A DNA stretch of 44,623 nt from Tannerellaceae bacterium (GCA_031270665.1 JAISXD010000086.1:1-44623); one strand, 5' to 3'. Positions 23,645 through 33,086 are shown, counted from the first letter of the stretch. Made by a program: numbers and translations. Notes: a model not told the origin generated them from the sequence alone.

Positions 23645-25174
23645 ATGAAACAGTTGAAGAAATATTTGATATATCCCGCTGCAATGCTGCTGCTCTTTTT
23701 AACGGCCTGCCATGATTTGCTGGACGAGCCGGCAGAAAACAAAGCGTTCACCGAAGAGACAGACTATACGAGGTCTGCCGATATGATATTGCCAATCATT
23801 GGCGTATATGCTACCGCTTATGATATGGGTTGGGAATGTTACCCGCTTATCGCCGTACGGGGCGACGATGTAAATGCCGGCGGACTGGGAGACCAGCAAG
23901 ACTTTATGGAGACCGACTTTTTCAGGTACAACAAAGACTACTGGATGTATAACTCACTCTGGGAAGCCTCCTACGGCAAGATATATACCACCTATTCGGC
24001 CGTCAACCAGCTTGAACTGTATAAGGAAAACGGAGCGGACAGCCAATTGGCCGAACAGTACATAGCGGAAGCGAAAGTAATACGGGCTTTCCTGATGTTT
24101 AACCTCACGCGTGTGTGGGGAAGCGTGTTCATCCCGCTTGATTTCGACCCTACCAACCTGATGACAACCGAACTGTCGTCTAAAGACCAGGTGATGCAAT
24201 ACATATCCGAACTTATGGACGAAGCCGTTCCGCTTCTGCCGGATATGCATCCCCGCGAGCGTTCGGATATAAAAGGGGGCGTTACCAGGTATACCGCTTT
24301 GGCAATAAAGGCACTGGCCAATCTGGAACTTAAAAACTACCAGGCGGTAGCCGATGCAACGTCTCAGATTATCCAATCCGGCAAGTTTGAGCTGGAAGCC
24401 GACTTTTATGAACTCTTCAAAATCAAAGGAAAGCTAAATAAAGAGAACCTCTTAGAGTGGCAATACTCTGATTTCGGACAAGGTTCGGGCGACAGCAAAG
24501 GACATCTCTTTGGCTTTTACGGCCCGCAAAACTGGACGCCGAAGGTGGCCGGGCTGGGCGGTGGCTGGGGATTCTTCGAACCCAGCCTGAAATACATTAA
24601 ATTCATGCTCGACAGAGGCGAAACCGTCCGTTTGGAAACGAGCGTCCTGTTTACCGACAGGGGTATCGCCGAGATAAAGAGCGACCCGAAATATGCCTCC
24701 TTACCGGAATGGGTATCGAATACGACGCGCTCGGGAGACGTGATCAACGATTTCGTACGCGCCCTGTTCTCCAGCGGCAAACATTATCTGCCGACCGACC
24801 AGTATATACCCGGACGTACGGAGTACGGATCAAACAAAAACTTCATCTGTATCCGTTATGCCGAAGTATTGCTGATGTATGCCGAAGCGTTGACGCAGGG
24901 TGCATCCGGTTCGTCGATAAGCGCCGACGAGGCCGTCAATTCAGTAAGAACACGTGCCGGATTAAACAGGCTGTCGGGCGTAACAAACAATCAGGTGATG
25001 GATGAAAAGTTTGCCGAACTGGCCATGGAATGGGGAACGCGTTTCTACGATATGATCCGGCTGGAAAAGTACGGCGAGCTGTCTTACGACGGAAGGACGT
25101 TCAACCCGGATCTTACGTTTCTGCCTTATCCGCAGAACCAGGCAGACTTGCTTCCGGCACTGAAAGGGGAATAA
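23645..25174 (+). CDS. SusD/RagB-family glycan-binding lipoprotein
   Basis: A 509-residue outer-membrane lipoprotein that caps the SusC channel and binds the glycan. The signal peptide has lipobox LTAC (Cys about 22), the mature start HDLLDEP is typical, and SusD TPR-type helices follow (AEQYIAEAKVIRAFLMFNL around residues 137-155). The conserved C-terminal stretch includes FICIRYAEVLLMYAEALTQ and RFYDMIRLEKYGEL. It starts 17 nt after the SusC stop, as usual for the pair. The bound glycan cannot be deduced; the neighbouring GH144-like enzyme suggests a beta-glucan. Confidence 0.95.
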   Translation: MKQLKKYLIYPAAMLLLFLTACHDLLDEPAENKAFTEETDYTRSADMILPIIGVYATAYDMGWECYPLIAVRGDDVNAGGLGDQQDFMETDFFRYNKDYWMYNSLWEASYGKIYTTYSAVNQLELYKENGADSQLAEQYIAEAKVIRAFLMFNLTRVWGSVFIPLDFDPTNLMTTELSSKDQVMQYISELMDEAVPLLPDMHPRERSDIKGGVTRYTALAIKALANLELKNYQAVADATSQIIQSGKFELEADFYELFKIKGKLNKENLLEWQYSDFGQGSGDSKGHLFGFYGPQNWTPKVAGLGGGWGFFEPSLKYIKFMLDRGETVRLETSVLFTDRGIAEIKSDPKYASLPEWVSNTTRSGDVINDFVRALFSSGKHYLPTDQYIPGRTEYGSNKNFICIRYAEVLLMYAEALTQGASGSSISADEAVNSVRTRAGLNRLSGVTNNQVMDEKFAELAMEWGTRFYDMIRLEKYGELSYDGRTFNPDLTFLPYPQNQADLLPALKGE

Positions 25175-25211
25175 AAAAAACAGCGTACTCACTCAAATAA
25201 AACATACACGT

Positions 25212-26315
25212 ATGAAAACGATAAAATATATTTCGGCCTGTCTGCTGCTAATGGCCTGTCTGACGGCTTGCAACGAAGGTATAGACCCCATTACGCCGGT
25301 TGCTCCAGGAACAGACGGGACGGCTCCCTCCATAAAGATCAATTACCCGTCGGAGGGAACCCTCATCCGGGTGAAAGAAGACGTCACTTCGGTGAACATT
25401 GAGATTGAAGTGGTAGATGACATAGAACTCCAGGCTGTGTCTATAAACCTGGATGGCAAGGAAATCATGGCGTTCAACAGCTTTAAGGATTATCGCCGGG
25501 CGGTGGAGGCATTCACGTACGATCGGTTGGATAACGGGATGCATACCCTGACGGTTACGGCAAACGACCTGTCGGGCAAAACAGGCTCGGCGTCGGTTCG
25601 ATTTGAAAAGGTGCAGCCCTACAAGCCTGTATACGACAAGGAACAATTCTATATGCCTTTCGACGGCGATTTCATGGAACTGGTAAGTATCAGCTATGCG
25701 GCAAAGACGGGTAACCCGGGCCTCGCAGACAAGGGAAAAAAGGGGAAAGCTCTATCTGGCGCGCCGGATAGCTACCTTACTTTCCCGGCACAAGACAGTG
25801 AAAGGGGCGTCAATCTGCTACAGCCTGAATTTACCGCCCTGTTCTGGTATAACCTCAATGCCTCGCCCGACCGTGCCGGTATCCTCGTAATCAGTCCGGA
25901 AGACCCGGCTAATCCGACGGCAATGAACAACCGCGTAAGCGGATTCCGGTTCTTCCGCGAAGGCAGCGCTACGAAGCAGACCTTCAAACTGAATGTAGGC
26001 AACGGAGAAGGCGAGAGCTGGTTCGACGGAGGAGACGCCGCATCGCTCGACCCGGCAAATGCGGGATGGGTGCACATGGCGTTTACGATATCCGCGGCTT
26101 CCTGCGTGATATACTTCAATGGAGAAGCCGTTTGCCAGGGCGACTTCAGCGGAGTAGACTGGAATGATTGTTCTATCCTGTCGATTGGTTCGGGAGCTCC
26201 GCGCTTTACCGGCTGGGCGCACCTCTCGGATCAAAGCCTGATAGATGAACTAAGAATCTTTGACAAAGCGCTTACGCAACAGGAAATTCTGTCTATCTTT
26301 AATGCGGAAAAATAA
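25212..26315 (+). CDS. Surface lipoprotein with Ig-like and LamG/concanavalin-like domains (SusE/F position)
   Basis: A 367-residue lipoprotein with lipobox LTAC (Cys about 20). An Ig-like domain follows (PSIKINYPSEGTLIRVKED, about 40-130), then a LamG/concanavalin-A-like sandwich (about 145-365) with FTALFWYNLNAS, GWVHMAFTIS, VIYFNGEAVC and IDELRIFDKALTQQEI, the usual LamG end. Its place directly after SusD is that of the surface glycan-binding proteins SusE/SusF. No catalytic residues of glycosidases are recognised, so a binding role is most likely. The ligand is unknown. Confidence 0.85.
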   Translation: MKTIKYISACLLLMACLTACNEGIDPITPVAPGTDGTAPSIKINYPSEGTLIRVKEDVTSVNIEIEVVDDIELQAVSINLDGKEIMAFNSFKDYRRAVEAFTYDRLDNGMHTLTVTANDLSGKTGSASVRFEKVQPYKPVYDKEQFYMPFDGDFMELVSISYAAKTGNPGLADKGKKGKALSGAPDSYLTFPAQDSERGVNLLQPEFTALFWYNLNASPDRAGILVISPEDPANPTAMNNRVSGFRFFREGSATKQTFKLNVGNGEGESWFDGGDAASLDPANAGWVHMAFTISAASCVIYFNGEAVCQGDFSGVDWNDCSILSIGSGAPRFTGWAHLSDQSLIDELRIFDKALTQQEILSIFNAEK

Positions 26316-26332
26316 CTAATATACAGAGAAAC

Positions 26333-27877
26333 ATGGAAAAACAATCAAGTGGCAACTCGGCGCCCACCATGAACCGGCGCTCATTTCTTTCCGCAAGTAT
26401 GGCAATCGGCGCTTTCAGCATCATCCCCAATTATGTATTTGCTGCGGCAAAGAAGGGAATGGTGGCTCCGAGCGATAAGATTTGTATGGTTCATATCGGC
26501 TGCGGGACAGAAGGACTATCCGAATTAGGCGATCTGCTGAGAGCGCCTGCTATTGAAATCGTCGGCGTTGCCGACCCGAATCGCGAAAGTTATGATTACA
26601 TCCATTGGAGCGAAACCGGCCTTCGCGAGGGCATACGGCGACTGATTGAAGAACCGGCCTGGAAAGAAGGAATAAAAGGTATTCCCGGAGGCCGGAATAT
26701 TATGAAAGAGGTAATCGAAACCTATTACCGCAAGAACCGCCCCGGATATAAGGGTTCCATTCGGGCTGTGGAGGATTACCGGGAATTATTGGATAAGATG
26801 AAGGATGTGGATGCCGTAAAAATCATGTCGCCCGACCATCAACATGCCCGCCAGGCGCTGGATTGCCTCCGAAGGGGCAAGCATGCCATCATGCACAAAC
26901 CTTTGGGAAACAAGATGACGGAAGCCATGAAGGTAGTAGACGCCGCCAAAGCCTCGCCCTTATCCACGCATATGATGGCGCACAATGCTTTCGTCAGCGG
27001 AGACATGGCGCAGATTAAAACCTGGATAGACAATGGAGCCATCGGCCGGCTGAAGGAAATCCACAACTGGAGCAACCGCCCGGTATGGCCGCAATATCCG
27101 GTTATCCCTACCGACAAACCGCCTGTTCCCGATGGATTCAATTGGGATCTGTGGCTCGGCCCGGCGGAAATGCGCGATTATCATCCACAGTATACGCATG
27201 CCACGTTCAGGGGATGGTATGAATTTGGCGCCGGCGCTATTGCCGATATGGGGTATTACAGCCTCTGGCCTGTGTTCGAGGCTTTGCAACTTGATTCGGC
27301 TACGTCCGTAAGTACGCGCTTCTCCCGCGTTATCGGATTGAAAAATAATGTACCGGCAACCATTATCAATGATTACTCCTATCCGATGGCCGCCGCCTAC
27401 CGGTTTGAAGTCCCTTACAAAGACGGTTCAGGCAAAATCATTCTCCAATGGCATGATGGCGGTATGAAACCTCAGACACCCGAAGGGTATGAAGAAGATG
27501 ACTTGCCGATAGAAGGTATGATGTTCACCGGCGATAAGGGAGCCATTGTATCCGGCTTTCTGCGTGAAGACCCGAAAATAGTCGGCGGACGGACGTCTTT
27601 GTATCCCCGTCTCAAGCCAGTCGCACCTGCGCGCCCTGTAGAAGAGCCAACCGAACCCTGGCTGCAGCAATGGATAGACGGTTGCCGGGGGAAAGGCAAG
27701 GGGCCCGGCTCGTTCGAATATGCAAAAGAGGTGAACGAAACATTCAATTTAGGTTCCGTCTCACTGATGAGTAACGGAAAAAAGCTGGAATACGACCCTG
27801 CCGGGCGAATTATTACCAATGATGCGGCAGCCAACAAGCTGCTTACCCGCAACGTCCGTAAAGGATGGGAAATGTAA
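26333..27877 (+). CDS. Gfo/Idh/MocA-family oxidoreductase, Tat-type signal (3 of 3)
   Basis: A 514-residue oxidoreductase. The N-terminus has a twin-arginine-type signal, MNRRSFLSASMAIGAFSII from about residue 13, then the nucleotide-binding region (MVHIGCGTEG, about 50-60) and MHKPL with lysine K189. A segment WSNRPVWPQYP and AGAIADMGYYSLWP resemble the oxidoreductase at 18695, so the two are paralogous subgroup members. It starts 17 nt after the LamG gene and is followed by the TIM-barrel gene 22 nt later, so it belongs to the SusC/D operon. It probably acts on imported oligosaccharides or their products in the periplasm. Confidence 0.9.
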   Translation: MEKQSSGNSAPTMNRRSFLSASMAIGAFSIIPNYVFAAAKKGMVAPSDKICMVHIGCGTEGLSELGDLLRAPAIEIVGVADPNRESYDYIHWSETGLREGIRRLIEEPAWKEGIKGIPGGRNIMKEVIETYYRKNRPGYKGSIRAVEDYRELLDKMKDVDAVKIMSPDHQHARQALDCLRRGKHAIMHKPLGNKMTEAMKVVDAAKASPLSTHMMAHNAFVSGDMAQIKTWIDNGAIGRLKEIHNWSNRPVWPQYPVIPTDKPPVPDGFNWDLWLGPAEMRDYHPQYTHATFRGWYEFGAGAIADMGYYSLWPVFEALQLDSATSVSTRFSRVIGLKNNVPATIINDYSYPMAAAYRFEVPYKDGSGKIILQWHDGGMKPQTPEGYEEDDLPIEGMMFTGDKGAIVSGFLREDPKIVGGRTSLYPRLKPVAPARPVEEPTEPWLQQWIDGCRGKGKGPGSFEYAKEVNETFNLGSVSLMSNGKKLEYDPAGRIITNDAAANKLLTRNVRKGWEM

Positions 27878-27899
27878 TCTTATTAAACACACACGGATC

Positions 27900-28832
27900 A
27901 TGACAACACGACGTAATTTTTTCAGAAAATCAATCATAGGCGCTGCTGCTATGGCTGCGGCGCCGGCTATTAACGTTGCAGCAACAACAACCGCAGCAAC
28001 CGCAGCAACTACCGCAAACAAAAAAGCCAGGCAACCGTTGCGTATATCCACTCTTTCTTATTCTTTCCACGGGCTTGTAGGCGCCGGTATGATGGACATC
28101 TTCCACTTCTTCGAATCCTGCCGATACCGCTATGGGCTGGATACTGCCGACCTTTGGAACGGTATGTTTACAAGTACAGACCAAGCGTTTACAGATAACG
28201 TACATCTGGCCCTGAAAGAGCGACAACTCATCGTGCCTAACATTGCAGTAGACGGCGCCCACATCATGCCCTCCGGCAAAGACGACCCGCAGCAACTGCG
28301 TTCGATGCAAGACCGCTATATGCAAATAGCCAGGCAACTGAAAGTAGGATTCGTACGCTTCGACGCCGGCCCCTATATGCCCGAAGGTCGCCAGGAAGCC
28401 GATGGATGGACAACGCAGGAGTTTGACTACATCGTAAAGCGTTACAAAGAGCTGGCAGCCTTTGCCTACGATAACGGTTTCAGGGTAGGAGCCGAAAACC
28501 ATTGGGGCCCCGAACGTTGCTGGACTCATATGGAAAAGCTTATCAAAGCCGTAGATCATCCCGGATTCGGGATCTGCATGCACTTTGGCGGCTGGCTGGG
28601 TACGAAAGAAGAAAACCGGGCGTTGGAAAAAGCCGCCGCTCCTTACGTAGCCCATACCCATATCCCCTGGGATTGCTGTGAAGACCCCGCTTTGCTTCAG
28701 CGCCTGAAGGTATTAAAGGATGCAAACTATCCGGGATATTACAGCGTAGAACATCATTCGGGAAAGGACGAATACAAGCAGGTAGGAATACAGTTAGAAA
28801 AGGTAAAAGCTGTACTTGCCGGTTGGGAATAA
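27900..28832 (+). CDS. Xylose-isomerase-like TIM-barrel protein, Tat-type signal
   Basis: A 310-residue protein. Its signal is twin-arginine type (TTRRNFFRKSIIGAAAMAA). An alanine/threonine-rich linker follows at about 24-40, then an AP-endonuclase-2/xylose-isomerase-like TIM barrel with LRISTLSYSFHG, GVDT-like LDTADLWNG, GAENHWGPERC, AHTHIPWD and YYSVEHHSGKDEY, the last three holding probable metal ligands. The family includes epimerases, isomerases and, in 3-keto-glycoside loci, a hydratase of the eliminated glycal. The frame is open from 27819, but the signal fixes ATG 27900. Its operon place beside Gfo/Idh genes supports the hydratase or epimerase role, which is inferred. Confidence 0.85.
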   Translation: MTTRRNFFRKSIIGAAAMAAAPAINVAATTTAATAATTANKKARQPLRISTLSYSFHGLVGAGMMDIFHFFESCRYRYGLDTADLWNGMFTSTDQAFTDNVHLALKERQLIVPNIAVDGAHIMPSGKDDPQQLRSMQDRYMQIARQLKVGFVRFDAGPYMPEGRQEADGWTTQEFDYIVKRYKELAAFAYDNGFRVGAENHWGPERCWTHMEKLIKAVDHPGFGICMHFGGWLGTKEENRALEKAAAPYVAHTHIPWDCCEDPALLQRLKVLKDANYPGYYSVEHHSGKDEYKQVGIQLEKVKAVLAGWE

Positions 28833-28848
28833 CATAAAAACAGACAGT

Positions 28849-30222
28849 ATGAAAAGAAGATACGGGAGACTGATAGTAAGTTTATTGTCGGCAATAAGCT
28901 TACTATCGTGCCAACAAACCAGGAAGCATGATTATACTGACCAGACGCCGGAGCCGGACCGGCAGATGGCATTTGAATCAGACGACGAATTTCTCACCTA
29001 TATTCAGCAGGCGCACTTCAACTATATGTGGGAAGGCGCCGAAGCAACCTCCGGCCTGGCCTGCGAACGCATCCATATAGACGGTGATTATCCCGAAAAC
29101 GACGCCAACGTAATCACCACCGGAGGAAGCGGTTTCGGTATAGCCGGCCTCATAACAGGCATAGAGCGCGGATTTATCTCGCGCGAAGAAGGAACGGAAC
29201 GACTGCATAAAATTGTGGACTATCTGGAAAAGGCCGACCGTTTTCATGGCGTATGGCCTCACTGGATTACAGGCCCTACGGGAAAGGTTAAACCCTTCGG
29301 CACAAAAGACAACGGGGGAGACTTGGTGGAAAGCGCCTTCCTGATGCAGGGATTGCTTTGTGCCCGCCAGTATTTCTCGCAAGGAAATGAAAATGAAAAA
29401 ACATTAGCCGCCAAGATAGACAAGCTCTGGAAGGAAATGGAATGGAATTGGTATCTGAACGGAAAAGAGGTACTCTACTGGCATTGGAGCCCGATGTACG
29501 AATGGGAGATGAACTTCCCGCTCGAAGGCTATAATGAATGTCTGATTGCCTACATATTGGCGGCTTCTTCGCCCACGTACGCTATCCCGGCCCCGGCCTA
29601 TCATGACGGATGGGCACGCGGAGGAGGTATCAAAAGCGACAAGACGGCATACGGCCTGCCGCTCATCCTGCGCTTCAACGGGGCGGAAGCGTACGGCGGC
29701 CCGCTCTTCTGGGCGCATTATTCATACATTGGCCTCGACCCGCGCGGATTGCATGATGCGTATGCTGACTATTGGACGCTCAACAAAAACCAGGCACTGA
29801 TTAATTATGCGTATTGCATCCAAAACCCCAATGGCTTCAAAGGCTATGGCGACAACTGCTGGGGGCTTACAGCCAGCTATTCCGTTGATGGCTACAGCGC
29901 TCACATGCCTTTTCAAAACGATCACGGCGTTATCACTCCTACGGCGGCGCTGAGCAGTTATCCGTACACGCCGGAAGAATCGTTTAGAGCGCTGAAGCAT
30001 TTCTATTTCGACCTGGGCGATAAGCTCTGGGGGAAGTATGGCTTTTACGACGCTTTCAGTATAGAACACGATTGGTATCCGCAACGCTATTTGGCAATCG
30101 ACCAATGTACGATAGCCCCTATGATAGAAAATTACCGTACAGGCTTGTTATGGAAACTCTTTATGAGTTGTCCCGAGATACAGGAAGGATTAGATAGATT
30201 AGGTTTCATTGTCGATAAATAA
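28849..30222 (+). CDS. GH144-type (PF10091 glucoamylase-like) lipoprotein, probable beta-1,2-glucan-active
   Basis: A 457-residue lipoprotein with lipobox LLSC. The catalytic domain is PF10091 (glucoamylase-like alpha/alpha-6 barrel): the segments HFNYMWEGAEATSGLACER, TTGGSGFGIAGLITGIERG, WHWSPMYEWEMNFPLEGYNE and HMPFQNDHGVITPTAALSSY are characteristic. Biochemically studied relatives, including one I recall from Parabacteroides distasonis, are GH144 enzymes on beta-1,2-glucans or sophorooligosaccharides. The in-frame start at 28816 overlaps the previous gene; the lipobox supports ATG 28849. It is the last gene of the operon and 8 bp from the convergent regulator. Endo versus exo action is not predictable here. 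Confidence 0.82.
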   Translation: MKRRYGRLIVSLLSAISLLSCQQTRKHDYTDQTPEPDRQMAFESDDEFLTYIQQAHFNYMWEGAEATSGLACERIHIDGDYPENDANVITTGGSGFGIAGLITGIERGFISREEGTERLHKIVDYLEKADRFHGVWPHWITGPTGKVKPFGTKDNGGDLVESAFLMQGLLCARQYFSQGNENEKTLAAKIDKLWKEMEWNWYLNGKEVLYWHWSPMYEWEMNFPLEGYNECLIAYILAASSPTYAIPAPAYHDGWARGGGIKSDKTAYGLPLILRFNGAEAYGGPLFWAHYSYIGLDPRGLHDAYADYWTLNKNQALINYAYCIQNPNGFKGYGDNCWGLTASYSVDGYSAHMPFQNDHGVITPTAALSSYPYTPEESFRALKHFYFDLGDKLWGKYGFYDAFSIEHDWYPQRYLAIDQCTIAPMIENYRTGLLWKLFMSCPEIQEGLDRLGFIVDK

Positions 30223-30230
30223 GGCGAAGA

Positions 30231-33086
30231 TTACTTGAAGGTAATCATAAAGTCAATCAGGTTTTCGCCCTCGGGAAGGCATAGTTTTCTTCGCAGGCGG
30301 TAACGTGCGCCCTCTACGCCGCGGACAGAGAGATTCAGCATTTTAGCCATATCTTTTGTCGGCATGTTCAGGCGTAGGAGGGCGCACATCCGCAAATCGC
30401 CCGGGGTAAGGTCCGGATAGCGCGCTTTTAGTTTTCTGAAAAAATGTTCGTGCACCCGGTCGAAGTTATTCTGGTAAATATCCCATTCATCCTCTTTCGT
30501 CTGGTTTTCGCCTATCCACCGGAGCAGCTTATCGTAATACTTCTTTGCATAATTCCCGTTTACCATTTGTGCCTGTATGTCTTTCTTCAAGGCCGTAAGG
30601 AAATCATTGATAGCAATCAGCGATAAGGTGGTGCTTGCCAGTTCTTTGCTTTTATAGCTTAGTTCATTTTCCAGCTTTTCGTTTTGAAGTTTAATAATAA
30701 GCCGCTCTTGCTCTTTCAACTGCTGCTCCTGTTTCTTTTTTTGTTCTTCAACCTGCCTGTTTTTCTTCCATACCACGCTTGCCGTATACGCCTTTATCCC
30801 AACCATAAATAAGGCGCCCGCCAACAGGACATATAAAACAAAAGCCGGAAACGACAGATAAAAAGGAGGCTTTACCCTAAACGGATACGCTAAAGAGACG
30901 ACCGGCTCGCCCTGTATATCCCTCAGCAACGCTTCAAACGTATAAGACCCATACGGGATATTGGAATAATTGATCACATAATCAGGCGGAGCCGGCATCC
31001 AATCCGGGTCGTACCCATCCAGCCTGTAAGATACGCTGACCGGGCGCCTGCTATATTCCGGCAGGGATAGTTCGAATGTGATATGATTGTGACGGTAATC
31101 TATGATAACCGGGTTGCCCGCCTTTCCGTTACAAGGCAGATACCTGTATTCGTTGTTTCTGTTGTAAGCTTTTATGCCGGCAAAATCAAATAGAAATTCT
31201 TCCCTGTCCAACTGCTTCGGGTCAAAACGGGCAATCCCGCCGTTCAGGCAAAAATAAGAGATACCGTCTTTATCCACATAAATATTGGCTTTATCTTCAA
31301 TAATTGGGTTTGTAAACAGGGAAAAAGGAATACGGGTAGTTGGATAAAAACGTCCTTCGCTATAATTGACCAACACATACTCGGATTTTCGTATAAACCA
31401 AAACCGGTCGTTATTCAGGGAAATAATACGATAGGTATCACCCATCTCCCGCAAATTTTCATTTAATACGGCGTAGGGAACAATCCGATGGGAGAGGTCT
31501 TCATAGGTATAAAACGAGTGTCCGTCGGTAAGGACGATTCGTCCTCTTAGCTTCATCACTTTCACGCTTACATTCGGATTTTTCTCTTCTATCATACCGA
31601 TATAATCGTTGGTCTGAACCCTCTGGAGCATTTCGTCCAACGTAATCCGGTAAACGCCTTTATACATATGGCTTATCCAGATATTGCCCGCCGGGTCTAC
31701 TTCAAAAGAATGAACCGGATGACTGAATCCGTCAACATTATGACTAAACATCCACTCCCCTTTCTCCCCTTTCTTGAAAATACTCAGTGACGTATAAGAC
31801 GCTTGCAGCAGTATTTCCTGTCCATGTATGATGCACCGTTTCATCGCCGTACCGCCTTCGTTAGGCCCGGTAATTTCCCGGGTTGCCTGTCCGGATACCG
31901 ACAGCGTCCCTCTGTTGTATCCGGCTATCAGTTGATTGTCGAAACAATTGATAAACCAGGTCTGTTCGTTTATTTCCGGTAACAGACGGGGATAGGGATC
32001 TCCGTCGGAATACGTATAGATTCCCTGATTCGTAGCCAGATACATCCGGTCGTCCCAGATGGTCATATCATATACCATGCCGATTTGCGCATCCTTAGGC
32101 TCATAAATATAAATCGGAGAATGGGTTTGGATATGGGCGATCCCATTGTCTAAAGCGGCCCAGAGATTGTTCTGCGAGTCGACATACAGGCCAAGTACCG
32201 TATTGTTTGCCAAATGGTTTTGCCGGTTGATATGCCATACCACCTTTCCATCCGTATTGATAGCTACTATTCCGTTCGAAACGGTACCGATCAGACAGGT
32301 AGAATCAGACGTCATGGCTACACGGTTGGCCACGTTTGTTTTCAGAATATCCGTGCAGGGAATATTCCAGGGCGTAACCCTGTTTCCATCAAAAATATAC
32401 AATCCGTTATGGGCTGTAACCAATAACAGGTCCCCTTTGAACGGCAATACTCCTACAACATTGTCATTGGTTAATTCTGCGGCGGAAGCCAGCTTTACAA
32501 ACGAATCTTTCTCCCGCTTATAAAAGCCTTCGTCAATAAAATGGGCGTATAAGCTGCCGTCTAATGAATAGAAGAAAAATGGGGGAAAATCCGAATGTTC
32601 TCTCCACACATTTTCCCCGTCATAAATAAAAAAAGAAGAAAAAGACTGAAAGTATATCTCCCCGTCGTATTCGTTAATTGTCCATATTTCATCGTTGAAA
32701 AAGGTATAATCCGTTACCTTATCTTTTAGGGAATAATAAATCAAGCGATTATTGGCGTCGGCTTCAAAATAACCAAACTCCTCGAAAGAACCCACATAAA
32801 TACGGTTATCTTTTGCCATATACAATGAACGAACAGCCGCATTATTAGGCAATATAAACAATTTCCAGCGCACTCCGTCATACTCCAGCAACCCCCGGTT
32901 ATTTCCGAAATACATTCGCCCGTTTGCATGCTGCGATACCGACCAGTTCTGGTTTCCGGCCTTGTAATCAGCCACAGAATAATTAATAACCTGTGGCGTA
33001 TAAGGAATGCAGACAGCATTACTTGTGGCAGGGAATAGTATAAGTATAAGTATAAAAAACTTCAGTATAGGATTCATGTATTGCAT
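30231..33086 (-). CDS. Membrane-spanning hybrid regulator: propeller sensor, Y_Y_Y domain, LuxR-like HTH
   Basis: A 951-residue single-chain sensor-regulator. The signal peptide is followed by a long beta-propeller-type sensor (two-component regulator propeller repeats such as NNRGLLEYDGVRWK, about 30-640), a Y_Y_Y domain (about 676-720), one transmembrane helix (about 743-767), a charged coiled coil (about 775-816) and a C-terminal HTH (LTPGDLRMCALLRLNM, then MLNLSVRGVEGARYRLRRKL). No histidine kinase or receiver is present, unlike standard hybrid two-component systems. It converges on the SusC/D operon with an 8-bp gap, so it is the likely glycan sensor of that locus. ATG 33077 is an alternative start. 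Confidence 0.9.
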   Translation of the reverse strand: MQYMNPILKFFILILILFPATSNAVCIPYTPQVINYSVADYKAGNQNWSVSQHANGRMYFGNNRGLLEYDGVRWKLFILPNNAAVRSLYMAKDNRIYVGSFEEFGYFEADANNRLIYYSLKDKVTDYTFFNDEIWTINEYDGEIYFQSFSSFFIYDGENVWREHSDFPPFFFYSLDGSLYAHFIDEGFYKREKDSFVKLASAAELTNDNVVGVLPFKGDLLLVTAHNGLYIFDGNRVTPWNIPCTDILKTNVANRVAMTSDSTCLIGTVSNGIVAINTDGKVVWHINRQNHLANNTVLGLYVDSQNNLWAALDNGIAHIQTHSPIYIYEPKDAQIGMVYDMTIWDDRMYLATNQGIYTYSDGDPYPRLLPEINEQTWFINCFDNQLIAGYNRGTLSVSGQATREITGPNEGGTAMKRCIIHGQEILLQASYTSLSIFKKGEKGEWMFSHNVDGFSHPVHSFEVDPAGNIWISHMYKGVYRITLDEMLQRVQTNDYIGMIEEKNPNVSVKVMKLRGRIVLTDGHSFYTYEDLSHRIVPYAVLNENLREMGDTYRIISLNNDRFWFIRKSEYVLVNYSEGRFYPTTRIPFSLFTNPIIEDKANIYVDKDGISYFCLNGGIARFDPKQLDREEFLFDFAGIKAYNRNNEYRYLPCNGKAGNPVIIDYRHNHITFELSLPEYSRRPVSVSYRLDGYDPDWMPAPPDYVINYSNIPYGSYTFEALLRDIQGEPVVSLAYPFRVKPPFYLSFPAFVLYVLLAGALFMVGIKAYTASVVWKKNRQVEEQKKKQEQQLKEQERLIIKLQNEKLENELSYKSKELASTTLSLIAINDFLTALKKDIQAQMVNGNYAKKYYDKLLRWIGENQTKEDEWDIYQNNFDRVHEHFFRKLKARYPDLTPGDLRMCALLRLNMPTKDMAKMLNLSVRGVEGARYRLRRKLCLPEGENLIDFMITFK

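Noticed and set aside
30229-30246. Terminator between the GH144-like gene and the hybrid regulator
   Set aside because: GATTAC/GTAATC arms are only 6 bp, lie in the regulator's coding end and have no T-tract.
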